Assembly (NCBI RefSeq): GCF_015356755.1 | Contig: NZ_JADFCO010000065.1 | Location: forward strand, 607,597 to 671,596 | DNA: 64,000 nt | Direction of reading: 5' to 3' | From: Nonlabens antarcticus | GTDB taxonomy: Bacteria > Bacteroidota > Bacteroidia > Flavobacteriales > Flavobacteriaceae | Part shown: in pieces, positions 8,983 through 16,943 of the stretch | Layout of the letters: every line of letters starts with the position of its first letter | Numbering within the stretch: position 1 is the first letter of the stretch | Made by a program: the position numbers and the translations under genes | Notes under the pieces: generated by a model | Database searches by the model: none | What the model saw: the letters and a program-made list of their open reading frames with translations, nothing else | What the model was told of the DNA's origin: nothing

Positions 8983-8990
8983 TATATTTG
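8983..8990 (+). promoter_or_regulatory. Putative -7 promoter box of the toxin-antitoxin pair
   Basis: TATATTTG matches TAnnTTTG and ends 18 nt before the ATG at 9009. It covers the alternative TTG start at 8988, which argues that translation begins at 9009. Confidence 0.55.
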
Positions 8991-9008
8991 GTATATAAAA
9001 CTCGCAAG

Positions 9009-9260
9009 ATGAAAAAGAACATAGATATAGATGAAAGGGTTTTGTTTAAACTCAAAATACTATCAGCTTTTGAGGATATGAGCGTCAAGGCTTTGATGGA
9101 AAAAGCGGTTTCTTTTTATGTAGAACATAAAGAAAAAGAGAAGTTTGATCGATTATCTCAAGAGGAAAAGGAAGATGTAGGATTGCTCGCTCTTATGATG
9201 GAAACAGAGAACGACGAGTATGTTAGCCGAGAAGAGGTAATGGACTTTTTGGATAGCTAA
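9009..9260 (+). CDS. Antitoxin of a RelE/ParE-type toxin-antitoxin pair
   Basis: 83 residues from the ATG at 9009. The start MKKNIDIDERVLFKLKILSA resembles the ribbon-helix-helix DNA-binding segment of small antitoxins (beta strand followed by two helices), and the C-terminal half is acidic and helical (EEKEDVGLLALMMETENDEYV), the usual toxin-wrapping tail. It overlaps the toxin gene by one nucleotide (TAATG). Antitoxins of this kind normally repress their own promoter; the -7 box at 8983-8990 would be the target. The pair lies between two related hairpins beside a transposase gene, suggesting acquired DNA. Confidence 0.75.
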   Translation: MKKNIDIDERVLFKLKILSAFEDMSVKALMEKAVSFYVEHKEKEKFDRLSQEEKEDVGLLALMMETENDEYVSREEVMDFLDS

Positions 9261-9526
9261 TGAAAGTAACCTTTAGAAAATCGTTTTTTAAAGACGTAAA
9301 AAAGCATTCAGATAAAAAGCTGAAGAAAACAATCAAGTCTAAGATCATAGAGTTGGAAAATTCTTACGATCTATCTGCAATTTCCAATATTATCAAGTTG
9401 AAGAACCATGATACCGCATATCGAACGAGAATTGGTAAATATCGGTTAGGCTTTTATCATACAGATGGCGTAGTGGATCTGGCTAGATTTGTAAAAAGGG
9501 AAGACATCTATGATATTTTTCCATAA
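9260..9526 (+). CDS. RelE/ParE-superfamily toxin
   Basis: 88-residue basic protein. The layout matches the RelE/ParE fold: MKVTFRKSFFKDVKKHSDKK (strand and first helix), IIKLKNHDTAYRTRIGKYR (the typical K-x-x-x-x-x-YR-x-R-x-G-x-YR signature), LGFYHTDGVVDLARFVKREDIYD (C-terminal strands). Relatives are ribosome-dependent mRNA interferases or gyrase inhibitors; which activity this one has cannot be decided. Translation is coupled to the antitoxin through the TAATG overlap. Confidence 0.82.
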   Translation: MKVTFRKSFFKDVKKHSDKKLKKTIKSKIIELENSYDLSAISNIIKLKNHDTAYRTRIGKYRLGFYHTDGVVDLARFVKREDIYDIFP

Positions 9527-9553
9527 TCGGAGGTAAAACTTTGCGATGACCTT

Positions 9554-9587
9554 TTCCAAAAGGTGGACTTAAGTCCACCCTTTGGAA
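9554..9587. repeat. REP-like hairpin B, left of the Y1 transposase
   Basis: 34-bp near-perfect palindrome (one mismatched pair) with arms TTCCAAAAGGTGGACTT and AAGTCCACCCTTTGGAA. It begins 28 nt after the toxin stop and ends 24 nt before the transposase ATG. It aligns base for base with hairpin C at 10019-10052, with differences that come in complementary pairs. Confidence 0.9.
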
Positions 9588-9611
9588 CAAGAAAAGGCAT
9601 ATCTTTCTTTT

Positions 9612-10013
9612 ATGTCACGAAATAACCTACAACTTTACTATCATCTGGTGTTTGTCTGTAAACAAAGACAAAAATTTGTTGTTGCTCATATGGAGAATGG
9701 ACTCTACAATTTTCTATGGAACAAGGTTGAGGCATTAAATCAAATACCACTAGCGATTAATGGAATGCCAGATCACGTCCATGTACTATTGAAAATGAAT
9801 GCCAAGGATAACATTGCCAAACTTGTAAAAGATCTTAAAGGCTCGAGCTCAATATTTATGAAAGATATGAGTGATCAATTTAAATGGTCTAGAGGTTACG
9901 GAGCTTTTACGGTCAGTAAAAAGGATGTGGATATGATCGCAAACTATATCAAGAATCAGAAATCACATCATCAAAAAGGTACTGTCGACATAGATCTGGA
10001 AGAAATGTCATAG
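9612..10013 (+). mobile_element. Y1 (IS200/IS605-like) transposase gene TnpA
   Basis: 133 residues from the ATG at 9612 (an upstream TTG at 9582 would fall inside hairpin B). It is a single-strand HUH transposase: LYYHLVFVCKQRQKF at the start, the HUH metal motif MPDHVHVLLKM, SRGYGAFTVSKKDVD, and the nucleophilic Tyr in MIANYIKNQKSHHQKGT. The length is typical of TnpA. Hairpins B and C flank it, the arrangement expected for IS200-like elements or REP-associated transposases, whose substrates are hairpins with a nearby guide. No tnpB or iscB gene is present. It appears intact. Confidence 0.9.
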
Positions 10014-10016
10014 CCA

Positions 10017-10054
10017 CTTTCCTAAGGGTAGAATTAATTCTACCCTTAGGAAAG
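10017..10054. repeat. REP-like hairpin C, right of the Y1 transposase
   Basis: Perfect 38-bp palindrome centred between 10035 and 10036, with half-site CTTTCCTAAGGGTAGAATT. It starts 4 nt after the transposase stop. Its inner 34 bp (10019-10052) align with hairpin B, with substitutions present on both arms. It may also act as a terminator structure. Confidence 0.93.
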
Positions 10055-10108
10055 CTTTGAAACTACTGTCGTTGTTTTGAAATTTCTTTTTAAAATTCAA
10101 CCGCTGCG

Positions 10109-12565
10109 CTATTCCCACTGCAACTGCATCCGCTTAATTCTATCCGCCAGCTTCTCACTACTTAACTTTTCCCGTAACCGATCCGTAATAATAGGAAAGG
10201 AAAAAGGTGTCGGTTTTTCACAAGCCTTCCAGACGATCTTTTGGGTTTGAATACGCTCCAATGCATCAAACAATCGATATTCTTCTATTGCTTGTTCAAA
10301 GGTTTCGGTATAAGCCTGGCGGAACAATAGATTCTCTGGTTCATTATCGCGGAAGACCTCGAACAACAATTGGCTGCTGTTTTGAAGATGTTTGGTTTTG
10401 ATCAATTTATTGGGGTAGCCGGTAAAGACCAGGCCAGAAATGACCGCAATATCACGGAATTTCCTCCGCGCCATTTCTGTAGCATTCATGCTGGAGAGTA
10501 GATCCTGTGATAGCATTTCTGGAGTCAGTAAGTTATTATCCAGAATCTCCTGCATATCAAATTCCTGATCACTCAAAAGTTCAAATCCGTAGTCATTAAA
10601 CGCTAGCGAAAAGGTAATCGGTTTCAATAAACTAATCCTGTAGGCAATCACGCCTGCCATGGCTTCATGGACGAAGCGGCCTTCAAACGGATAAAAAACC
10701 GCATGATATCCTTCTCTGGTTTTAAAGGTCTCAATCAAAAACTGACTTTGCAGCGGCACAATACTTTCTCGTTGCTGGCGGATGATTATCTCCCGCAACG
10801 CTTTAACTTCTGGAGTGCGTTTTTTACCGGTCTGAAAATTCTCCATTTCTTCTCGCAGCAATTCGCCCAGTTGGGCACTTAACGGCAACTTGCTTCCCTG
10901 CCAGTTTGAAACCCGAGCCCTTTTTTTAGAGGAAAGTCTGACCTGTGCTTCCATGCCTTTTAAGCGGACGAATTCCAACGTCCGTCCCCCCAAAACAAAA
11001 ACATCTCCTCGAGTCAATTTACTGACAAAATATTCTTCAATAGAACCTATATACCCACCTGTAACAAACTTAACGGTAATAGTTGTTGCCGTTACAATAG
11101 TTCCCATTTGAAGGCGGTGACGCATGGCAATCATCCGGTCTGTAATCACATATTTCCCATCTTCCTCAACGGTTACCCGCTTATATTCATCATAGGATTG
11201 AAGCGACGAGCTACCATGAACAATCAATCGCAGGCACCAGTCCCATTCATCATCTGTAATGCTGGAATAACAAAAGGTATTCTTGATTTCAGGATAGATT
11301 TCTGCAGGATAGAAACCGCCAGAGACTGCCAGTGTGCATAAGTATTGAATCAACACATCAAAACACAGAATATAGGGCAGGCGATCTTCCACCGCCTGAG
11401 TGGAAACTGCTTTTTGAAGAGCGCTTGCCTCAATTAATTCAAGGGCATGTGTCGGTAAAAAATGAATCACGCTTGTCTCGCCAGGGCGATGTCCAGATCG
11501 TCCAGCGCGCTGTAGAAATCGAGCAACACCTTTGGGTCCACCCACCTGAATTATGGTTTCCACAGGAGCAAAGTCAACTCCTAAATCGAGGGATGAGGTA
11601 CAAACACAAGCTCTGAGACTTTCATTTCTAATCGCATTTTCCACCCAATTGCGGGTTTCTTTGTTGATCGAACCATGATGCATGGCAACCTCACCGGCAA
11701 GCTCAGGAAAATTAGTCATCAAACCCTGAAACCAAAGTTCACATTGCGCTCGTGTATTGGTAAAAATGAGCGTAGACCTACTGTTGTTAATAATTTCCAC
11801 CACTTCTTTCATCAAATGCAGTCCCAAATGCCCGCGCCACGGGAATTTGTCCATGGATTTTGGAATTATCGACTTGACTTCAATGTCTTTTTTCAAATTT
11901 GCTTTGATGAGTACGCTTTCGCGAAAGCGATGTTCATTGACACCCAGTAAAACCTGTCTAGCCTGCTCTAAATTACCAATAGTCGCGCTTATTCCCCATA
12001 CCCTAAGATCTTTACTCAATCCTAGTAAGCGAGAAATACCCAACTCCATTTGAACGCCGCGTTTTGTTCCCAATAACTCGTGCCACTCGTCAATCACGAT
12101 AGCGTTGAGGTTGCTAAAGAATTTTTGATGGTCTTTTGAACCCAGCAGCAAATGCAGGCTTTCCGGAGTTGTAATTAACAGATCTGGCATGTTTTTCATC
12201 TGTGCGGCCCGCTCTTTAGTGGGTGTATCGCCGGACCTTATTCCAACCGTAAATGGTAAACCGATGCCGTCCACAAACCGCTGCGAGGTCTGTTCAATTT
12301 CGTTAGAAAGTGATCGCAGCGGCGTAATCCAGATTGCTTTCAGCCCTTTCTTAGGCTTCTTTTTATAATCTGGATTATTCTTAATATAATTAAGAACAAT
12401 AGCAACCCATAACGCATAGGTTTTCCCGCTTCCCGTGGGCGCATTAAGTAAACCATGTTTACCTGCCAAAAAAGCATCCCAAGTCTGCCGTTGAAACGGA
12501 AAAGCCGTCCAGCCTTGTTGCTGGAAAAAATCTTCTGCGATATGGTAGAGTTCTTTTTTGTTCAA
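10109..12565 (-). CDS. Ligase-associated Lhr-type DEXH helicase
   Basis: 818-residue superfamily 2 helicase of the Lhr group, the version found beside ATP-dependent DNA ligase. Motif I is NAPTGSGKTYAL, motif II DEWHELLG, motif III SATIGN, motif VI QRAGRSGHR; the Lhr-specific C-terminal half follows (about 400-818). No ATG fits: the frame starts at a TTG (12565) 4 nt after the preceding lipoprotein gene, and the N-terminal YHIAEDFFQQQGWTAFPFQ is the normal family start. With the ligase and exonuclease genes upstream it forms a DNA repair cassette. One exact dispersed palindrome lies inside, encoding RFRES near residue 215 between helicase motifs. Confidence 0.92.
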   Translation of the reverse strand: MNKKELYHIAEDFFQQQGWTAFPFQRQTWDAFLAGKHGLLNAPTGSGKTYALWVAIVLNYIKNNPDYKKKPKKGLKAIWITPLRSLSNEIEQTSQRFVDGIGLPFTVGIRSGDTPTKERAAQMKNMPDLLITTPESLHLLLGSKDHQKFFSNLNAIVIDEWHELLGTKRGVQMELGISRLLGLSKDLRVWGISATIGNLEQARQVLLGVNEHRFRESVLIKANLKKDIEVKSIIPKSMDKFPWRGHLGLHLMKEVVEIINNSRSTLIFTNTRAQCELWFQGLMTNFPELAGEVAMHHGSINKETRNWVENAIRNESLRACVCTSSLDLGVDFAPVETIIQVGGPKGVARFLQRAGRSGHRPGETSVIHFLPTHALELIEASALQKAVSTQAVEDRLPYILCFDVLIQYLCTLAVSGGFYPAEIYPEIKNTFCYSSITDDEWDWCLRLIVHGSSSLQSYDEYKRVTVEEDGKYVITDRMIAMRHRLQMGTIVTATTITVKFVTGGYIGSIEEYFVSKLTRGDVFVLGGRTLEFVRLKGMEAQVRLSSKKRARVSNWQGSKLPLSAQLGELLREEMENFQTGKKRTPEVKALREIIIRQQRESIVPLQSQFLIETFKTREGYHAVFYPFEGRFVHEAMAGVIAYRISLLKPITFSLAFNDYGFELLSDQEFDMQEILDNNLLTPEMLSQDLLSSMNATEMARRKFRDIAVISGLVFTGYPNKLIKTKHLQNSSQLLFEVFRDNEPENLLFRQAYTETFEQAIEEYRLFDALERIQTQKIVWKACEKPTPFSFPIITDRLREKLSSEKLADRIKRMQLQWE
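11914..11929. repeat. Dispersed palindrome in the Lhr-type helicase gene
   Basis: Exact 16-bp palindrome in coding sequence, read as RFRES on the minus strand. Confidence 0.95.
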
Positions 12566-12569
12566 GGAT

Positions 12570-12938
12570 TTAATTGCGTTTAAAATCTGCTCTGTAATAT
12601 TTGATAGCTTCTGAATTTCCCCAAAGGATATTAATCATTTTATCTTTCTGTTCAAGAAGTCTTCCTTTGGCCACAAAAACAGGAAATCTCTTGAAGATGC
12701 TGTCTTTCTCTATTTTAAATGTTCCTTGTTTATTGTCATCCGTATTGAATGTATTATCGTCATTGAACATGATATAACTTCCAGACTCTGATGGCATATT
12801 TGTAAGCCACTTTCCTAGAAGTTTCTCCTTATCAAAGTCTTGTGAGATTTTGGAATAGTCGATAGTGCTTATTTCCTTTTTTGATGCACAGGAACTCAAG
12901 ATGCAGCAAAACGCTATCAATAAAAATAGATTTTTCAT
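12570..12938 (-). CDS. Small lipoprotein of unknown function
   Basis: 122 residues with a lipoprotein signal peptide (MKNLFLLIAFCCILSSCAS, lipobox LSSC). The mature part resembles a small lipocalin-like stress/META-type fold (LLGKWLTNMPSESGSYIMF, then alternating strands), but no family was recognised. It sits between the ligase and helicase genes on the same strand, interrupting a cassette in which those genes are normally adjacent. The helicase start lies 4 nt beyond its stop, so they are probably translated from one transcript. Confidence 0.8.
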   Translation of the reverse strand: MKNLFLLIAFCCILSSCASKKEISTIDYSKISQDFDKEKLLGKWLTNMPSESGSYIMFNDDNTFNTDDNKQGTFKIEKDSIFKRFPVFVAKGRLLEQKDKMINILWGNSEAIKYYRADFKRN

Positions 12939-12985
12939 AAACGATTAATTATTTGAAATTTATCAATTATATCAAGATAATATAT

Positions 12986-14701
12986 TTAAAGAAAACCCCC
13001 TTCCGTAGGGATTAATGCTTTTAGATCATCCAGCGTATTTGCTTCTTCAATGGGTTTGTCGGTTCGCCAGCGTACGATTCGCGGGAATCTTGTTGCCACG
13101 CCAGATTTATGTCTTTTACTGGGTGCGATTCCTTCAAAAGCAATCTCAAAAACGTGATGCGGCGTCACAGATCGTACCGGCCCAAAGCGCTCCAATGTAT
13201 TTCGTTTGATCCATGCATCCACTTTTCTAAATTCCACATCGGTTAGTCCGGAGTACGCTTTCGCGAAAGTGACCAATTCGCCATCCTGCCATAATCCAAA
13301 GGTATAGTCTGTATATAAATTAGCCCTTCTACCATGACCACGCATGGCATAAGTCAACACCGCATCCACAGAAAATGGATCTACTTTCCATTTCCACCAA
13401 TCGCCTTTTTTCCGACCTACTAAATATGGGCTGTCCTTGCGTTTCAACATCAAACCCTCTGACTTGCGTTCGGTACTTTTTGAGCGTTCTTTTGCAACTT
13501 CTTCCCAAGAATCAAAATGCATGGTTTCTGACAGCATTAATGGAACTGATGATGTCGCATCTGTAGTTGTATCATCTTTATCGCTTACCACATGCCGGAT
13601 AGAACCATTATTACTAGTATCCTCAATGCCGGTTTGATCTTTTAACTCTTCAAACGGAGTTCCATCCTGAACAGCTCTCACTAGTTGCTCTAGCAATTTT
13701 CTTCTCTCGATGAATGGCGTATCTCTCAAATCTTTTCCTTCCCACTCTAATAAATCGTAAGCAACCACTACCACAGGAACGTCTGACAGTAATTTTTTAC
13801 CCACTGTTTTTCTGCCGATTCTTGTTTGCAGATCATTGAAGTTTAATATCTCCCCATTTTTATAAGGAAGAATCTCTCCATCAATGACAGTTCCATTGGG
13901 AATCACTTCGAGAAATTTTTGAAACTCTGGATATTTATCGGTTACCAGTTCTTCTCCGCGTGACCAGACAAATAATTCGCCTGCCCTAATAATGGTTTGG
14001 GATCTTATGCCATCCCATTTATGTTCTGCACTCCATTCGTTTACATCTCCCAAATCCTTGACTTCACCTTCCACCGCATAGGCCAGATAGAACGGATAAG
14101 GTTTGCCGCGCATGGCGACCTCGTTATCTTCAAAAACCAACTCCTGAAATGTCGTATTCTCTCCCGTCCAGCTTCCCATCAATTTATGGGCAAGCACATC
14201 TTGATCTATTCCCGTTGATGCGGCAAGTGCTCTAGTCATCAATTTTTGGGAAACTCCAATACGGAAACCGCCGGTCATTATTTTATTGAAAACGAATCTT
14301 TCGTAATAGTTGAGTTTCAGCCAGTTTTCCTGCAGGTATTCTTTCTTTTCTTCGTCCGTTTTTTTGCGGAGTAGGATCAATTCGTGAATTATTTGAGATA
14401 AGGATTTTTCTGAAGGTTCGCTGGTGGTAGGTAGAATCAACGCAATTGTTTCTGCAAGATCTCCTACAATATGATAGGACTCCTCAAACAACCACATGGG
14501 AATACCGCTGATTTCTGTCGCCCATTCTCTCATCAACGTTGTGTTGACAGGTCTTTTGGGTCTGCGGTGTGAAAGGATAGCAATCGTCCATAGCTTATCA
14601 TCTTCTGGCGCTGCGTTAAAGTATTCGGTAAGCGCAGCTACCTTTAATGTGGTTTTGTTCGTGCCGTCAATGGTTCGTATGAGTTCTGCAAATTGCCTCA
14701 T
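12986..14701 (-). CDS. ATP-dependent DNA ligase
   Basis: 571-residue ATP-dependent DNA ligase of the bacterial LigB/LigD-independent type. An N-terminal DNA-binding domain (about 1-200) precedes the adenylation domain with nucleophile Lys228 in EHKWDGIRSQ; motifs IV-V are EGLMLKRKDSPYLVGRKKGDWWKWK, and an OB-fold with PIEEANTLDDL ends the protein. A low-complexity Asp/Thr/Ser-rich insert lies around residues 353-390. A near-exact copy of the dispersed palindrome (one changed base at the edge) encodes TFAKAY near residue 479. It follows the 14698-15066 gene with an ATGA overlap and belongs to the helicase/exonuclease repair cassette. It joins nicked or broken DNA, probably after exonuclease processing. 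Confidence 0.94.
   Translation of the reverse strand: MRQFAELIRTIDGTNKTTLKVAALTEYFNAAPEDDKLWTIAILSHRRPKRPVNTTLMREWATEISGIPMWLFEESYHIVGDLAETIALILPTTSEPSEKSLSQIIHELILLRKKTDEEKKEYLQENWLKLNYYERFVFNKIMTGGFRIGVSQKLMTRALAASTGIDQDVLAHKLMGSWTGENTTFQELVFEDNEVAMRGKPYPFYLAYAVEGEVKDLGDVNEWSAEHKWDGIRSQTIIRAGELFVWSRGEELVTDKYPEFQKFLEVIPNGTVIDGEILPYKNGEILNFNDLQTRIGRKTVGKKLLSDVPVVVVAYDLLEWEGKDLRDTPFIERRKLLEQLVRAVQDGTPFEELKDQTGIEDTSNNGSIRHVVSDKDDTTTDATSSVPLMLSETMHFDSWEEVAKERSKSTERKSEGLMLKRKDSPYLVGRKKGDWWKWKVDPFSVDAVLTYAMRGHGRRANLYTDYTFGLWQDGELVTFAKAYSGLTDVEFRKVDAWIKRNTLERFGPVRSVTPHHVFEIAFEGIAPSKRHKSGVATRFPRIVRWRTDKPIEEANTLDDLKALIPTEGGFL
13256..13270. repeat. Near-exact copy of the dispersed palindrome in the DNA ligase gene
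   Basis: CGCTTTCGCGAAAGT, one changed base at the edge, giving TFAKAY on the minus strand. Confidence 0.85.
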
Positions 14702-15066
14702 GATGAACTCGGATTTGAAGTTGAAGATGAATTCGTTCTTGAATCAGATTTAGTATTATCTGTATTGTTCTCAACTGCGCTGGAACGTCTATTAGTCTTA
14801 TCGTCCCCTTTTAATTCAAGAGTTTTGTTATCATTTTCAGGAACGTTCAGAGTAGGGTGTTCATCCAGATGCTTAAAGATTAGATTATCACTAATAAAAT
14901 GATTTTCTATTCTACTGGAAGCATTAGTATTGCCGCTAGAACTTAATGTTTTGTGATTGTTCACTTCCTTATTCTCTACAAACTCATGCAGTTTTTTTGA
15001 TCCATCAAAGAAGAAAGTTAAGTTCTCTTCCTCTAGATTATCGTCGTTGTCTTTTATAATTCCCAT
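14698..15066 (-). CDS. Disordered Ser/Asn/Asp-rich small protein
   Basis: 122 residues, starting at an ATG and ending in an ATGA overlap with the ligase start. The sequence is strongly hydrophilic with a low-complexity tail (TNSSSTSNPSSS) and has no signal peptide or known domain; only a short patch near residues 15-30 (LTFFFDGSKKLHEFVE) could fold. The 4-nt overlap and its position between exonuclease and ligase genes support real translation, but composition gives little other support. It may be a tether for the repair proteins or simply a fast-evolving ORF. Confidence 0.5.
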   Translation of the reverse strand: MGIIKDNDDNLEEENLTFFFDGSKKLHEFVENKEVNNHKTLSSSGNTNASSRIENHFISDNLIFKHLDEHPTLNVPENDNKTLELKGDDKTNRRSSAVENNTDNTKSDSRTNSSSTSNPSSS

Positions 15067-15080
15067 TAGTTTCTTATTTA

Positions 15081-15112
15081 CCTCACCCCAGCCCTTTCCG
15101 GCGGAGAGGGAG
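15081..15112. repeat. GC-rich short inverted repeat
   Basis: A GC-rich block in AT-rich intergenic DNA, beginning CCTCACCCCAGCCC and containing a hairpin with arms CCCTTTCC and GGAGAGGG (one mismatch). It resembles short dispersed repeats of the CTCACCCC...GGAGAGGG type seen in many genomes. A short direct repeat of TAACCTC follows at about 15203-15226. Confidence 0.55.
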
Positions 15113-15226
15113 TTTATTTTGCATTAATTCAAGATTGTTGATTTATAAAACATTTGTTTTTATTCAACTATTTCTACCCATTACCAGCTATTGACTATTT
15201 TTTCTCTAACCTCTAACCTCTAACAG

Positions 15227-16279
15227 CTATTTCTCAATTTTATCAGACTTTGTTTCGGTTTCCGTCTCACCTTCCGATTCATTCTCATTCAAGTTCTCAC
15301 CCTCGTATTGGGTACGCTCGCTGATGGCATTCAGGCCTTTTTCTTCCCGCAGGTATCTGGCAAATATTTCTTGGTAACCGTGCGTGGTAATCACATTCTC
15401 ACAACCGGTAGCCTCAATACTTTCCAACAATCCATCCCAATCGCAATGGTCAGAAAGAACAAAACCCTTGTCAATAGCCCGTCTGCGGCGTGCGCCTCTG
15501 AAGGTCATCCAGCCGCTGGCGCTAGCCGTTGCGTATGGCACAAACTTGCGCATCCATGCACTGCCGTGTGCGCTGGGCGGTGCAATTACTATATTCCCTT
15601 TGAGCTCTTCTTTGGGAGTGTCTTTAGTGACAAGATATGTAGGCGGGAAGTCAATCAATTCCCGCAGGACTTCCGTCATTTTAAAAACCGCACCATGACA
15701 ATAGATTTTCATCTGGGATGTATCCAGGTGTTTGATCAGTCGCTGTGCTTTTCCTAAGGAATAAGCAAACAATATCGAGGTTTTGCCCTCGGCATGATTT
15801 TGTGCGCACCATTCGTTGACGTCGTGCATGACTTCGTTTTGTGGCCTCCATTTAAATGCCGGCAATCCAAAGGTGCATTCTGTTATAAAAGTGTCACATT
15901 TTATGGGCTCGTAGGGTGTTGAGATACCGTCATCCTCGGTTTTATAATCTCCGGTGAATACCCAGATTTCATCTTTATGTTCTACTCTTATCTGGCAGGA
16001 ACCCGGAATGTGTCCCGCTGGATGAAAGGAAAACTTGACATTGTTGATGAGTAGGCTTTCGCCATGAGCGACACCAGAAACATTAATATCCCCCAAACGA
16101 TGGGAAATGATAGGTACATTGTCGTGGTGGGTGATGTAATTTTTATGACCCCAACGGCTGTGATCTGCGTGTCCATGCGTGATAAGCGCTTTGTCAACGG
16201 GCTTCCAGGGATCGAGATAAACTTTAGCTGGAGGGCAATAAATGCCTTTATCCGTGAATTTTAATAGAGGTGTGGTCAT
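15227..16279 (-). CDS. Ligase-associated DNA exonuclease (metallo-beta-lactamase/beta-CASP)
   Basis: 350-residue SNM1-like nuclease. The metallo-beta-lactamase motif is THGHADHSRWG near residue 36, with HPAGHIPGS and FTGDYK as further metal ligands and beta-CASP elements FAYSLGKAQR, SGWMTFRG and LSDHCDWDGL. The catalytic core ends near residue 325; the remainder is an acidic low-complexity tail (NENESEGETETETKSD). In the ligase-associated repair cassette this enzyme is expected to process DNA ends before ligation. It is the first gene of the minus-strand group with the disordered protein, ligase, lipoprotein and helicase genes downstream. The fourth usual member, the PdeM phosphoesterase, is absent here. 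Confidence 0.92.
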   Translation of the reverse strand: MTTPLLKFTDKGIYCPPAKVYLDPWKPVDKALITHGHADHSRWGHKNYITHHDNVPIISHRLGDINVSGVAHGESLLINNVKFSFHPAGHIPGSCQIRVEHKDEIWVFTGDYKTEDDGISTPYEPIKCDTFITECTFGLPAFKWRPQNEVMHDVNEWCAQNHAEGKTSILFAYSLGKAQRLIKHLDTSQMKIYCHGAVFKMTEVLRELIDFPPTYLVTKDTPKEELKGNIVIAPPSAHGSAWMRKFVPYATASASGWMTFRGARRRRAIDKGFVLSDHCDWDGLLESIEATGCENVITTHGYQEIFARYLREEKGLNAISERTQYEGENLNENESEGETETETKSDKIEK

Positions 16280-16333
16280 TGCTTAAAATTACCAAGCAAG
16301 TAGGGAAGTAGCCACCCATTTAAGAGAAGTTTA

Positions 16334-16864
16334 TTAGGAAAGGGAGTCAGTTTCTACAACGTCTGAATCAGGCAATTCACCTTTAAGTTCATCAATCAAT
16401 TCTTTCATTTGAAGATCCCTGATGTAAACCTCGTTGAGCTGTCCTATAAAGTTGTCAAGGGCTAAGGTTACTGCATTGTAAAGCTGCTGGTGTTCAGCCG
16501 CTGTTTTTGAACTATGTTGTAAAAAGGATTGGTATACTTTAATTTTAGTTTGAAGTACTAAAAGTCGGGAACGAATAGGTTGATTGTTTAGTTCTAGTGG
16601 AATACTGGTGCGCATATCACTAGTGATGGACGCCATTTGTTCTGTGGCACTCACGCTATGGTCATAGTTTTCAAGTGCTGTTTCTAACCTGGTATATTCT
16701 ACCCAGTCACTTGCAGCAGCTTTTGCGTCGCCTACAAGTACCATTTTAGTAGATGCGAAATTTATCTCGGCAAGATTAATAGGATCTCGAGTATCGTCTT
16801 GTTTTTCCTGCTCATTGCAAGAAATCAAAATAAAACCGATTACTATAAAAATGAAATTTCTCAT
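16334..16864 (-). CDS. Lipoprotein of unknown function
   Basis: 176 residues with a lipobox (FIVIGFILISCNEQ) and a mature part that is mostly helical, ending in an acidic tail (GELPDSDVVETDSLS). No family was recognised. It may be a distant relative of the next lipoprotein (16944-17624): both have a segment of the form LRNTLP/MRTSIP followed by a long basic-hydrophobic helix. It has its own promoter box upstream and a terminator separates it from the neighbour, so the two are separate units. Confidence 0.78.
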   Translation of the reverse strand: MRNFIFIVIGFILISCNEQEKQDDTRDPINLAEINFASTKMVLVGDAKAAASDWVEYTRLETALENYDHSVSATEQMASITSDMRTSIPLELNNQPIRSRLLVLQTKIKVYQSFLQHSSKTAAEHQQLYNAVTLALDNFIGQLNEVYIRDLQMKELIDELKGELPDSDVVETDSLS

Positions 16865-16880
16865 AAAATCTAAACCATAT

Positions 16881-16888
16881 CAAAACTA
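16881..16888 (-). promoter_or_regulatory. Putative -7 promoter box
   Basis: Minus strand reads TAGTTTTG (TAnnTTTG), 16 nt before the ATG of the 16334-16864 lipoprotein and just downstream of a terminator, which fits a new transcription start. Confidence 0.5.
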
Positions 16889-16895
16889 CATAAAA

Positions 16896-16923
16896 AAAGC
16901 ATCGCCATTAACGGCGATGCTTT
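16896..16923 (-). terminator. Rho-independent terminator
   Basis: Perfect 11-bp stem AAAGCATCGCC / GGCGATGCTTT with a 6-nt loop; on the minus strand it is followed by a T run. It closes the lipoprotein gene 16944-17624. Confidence 0.9.
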
Positions 16924-16943
16924 AATCAATAGAACATGAAGTT

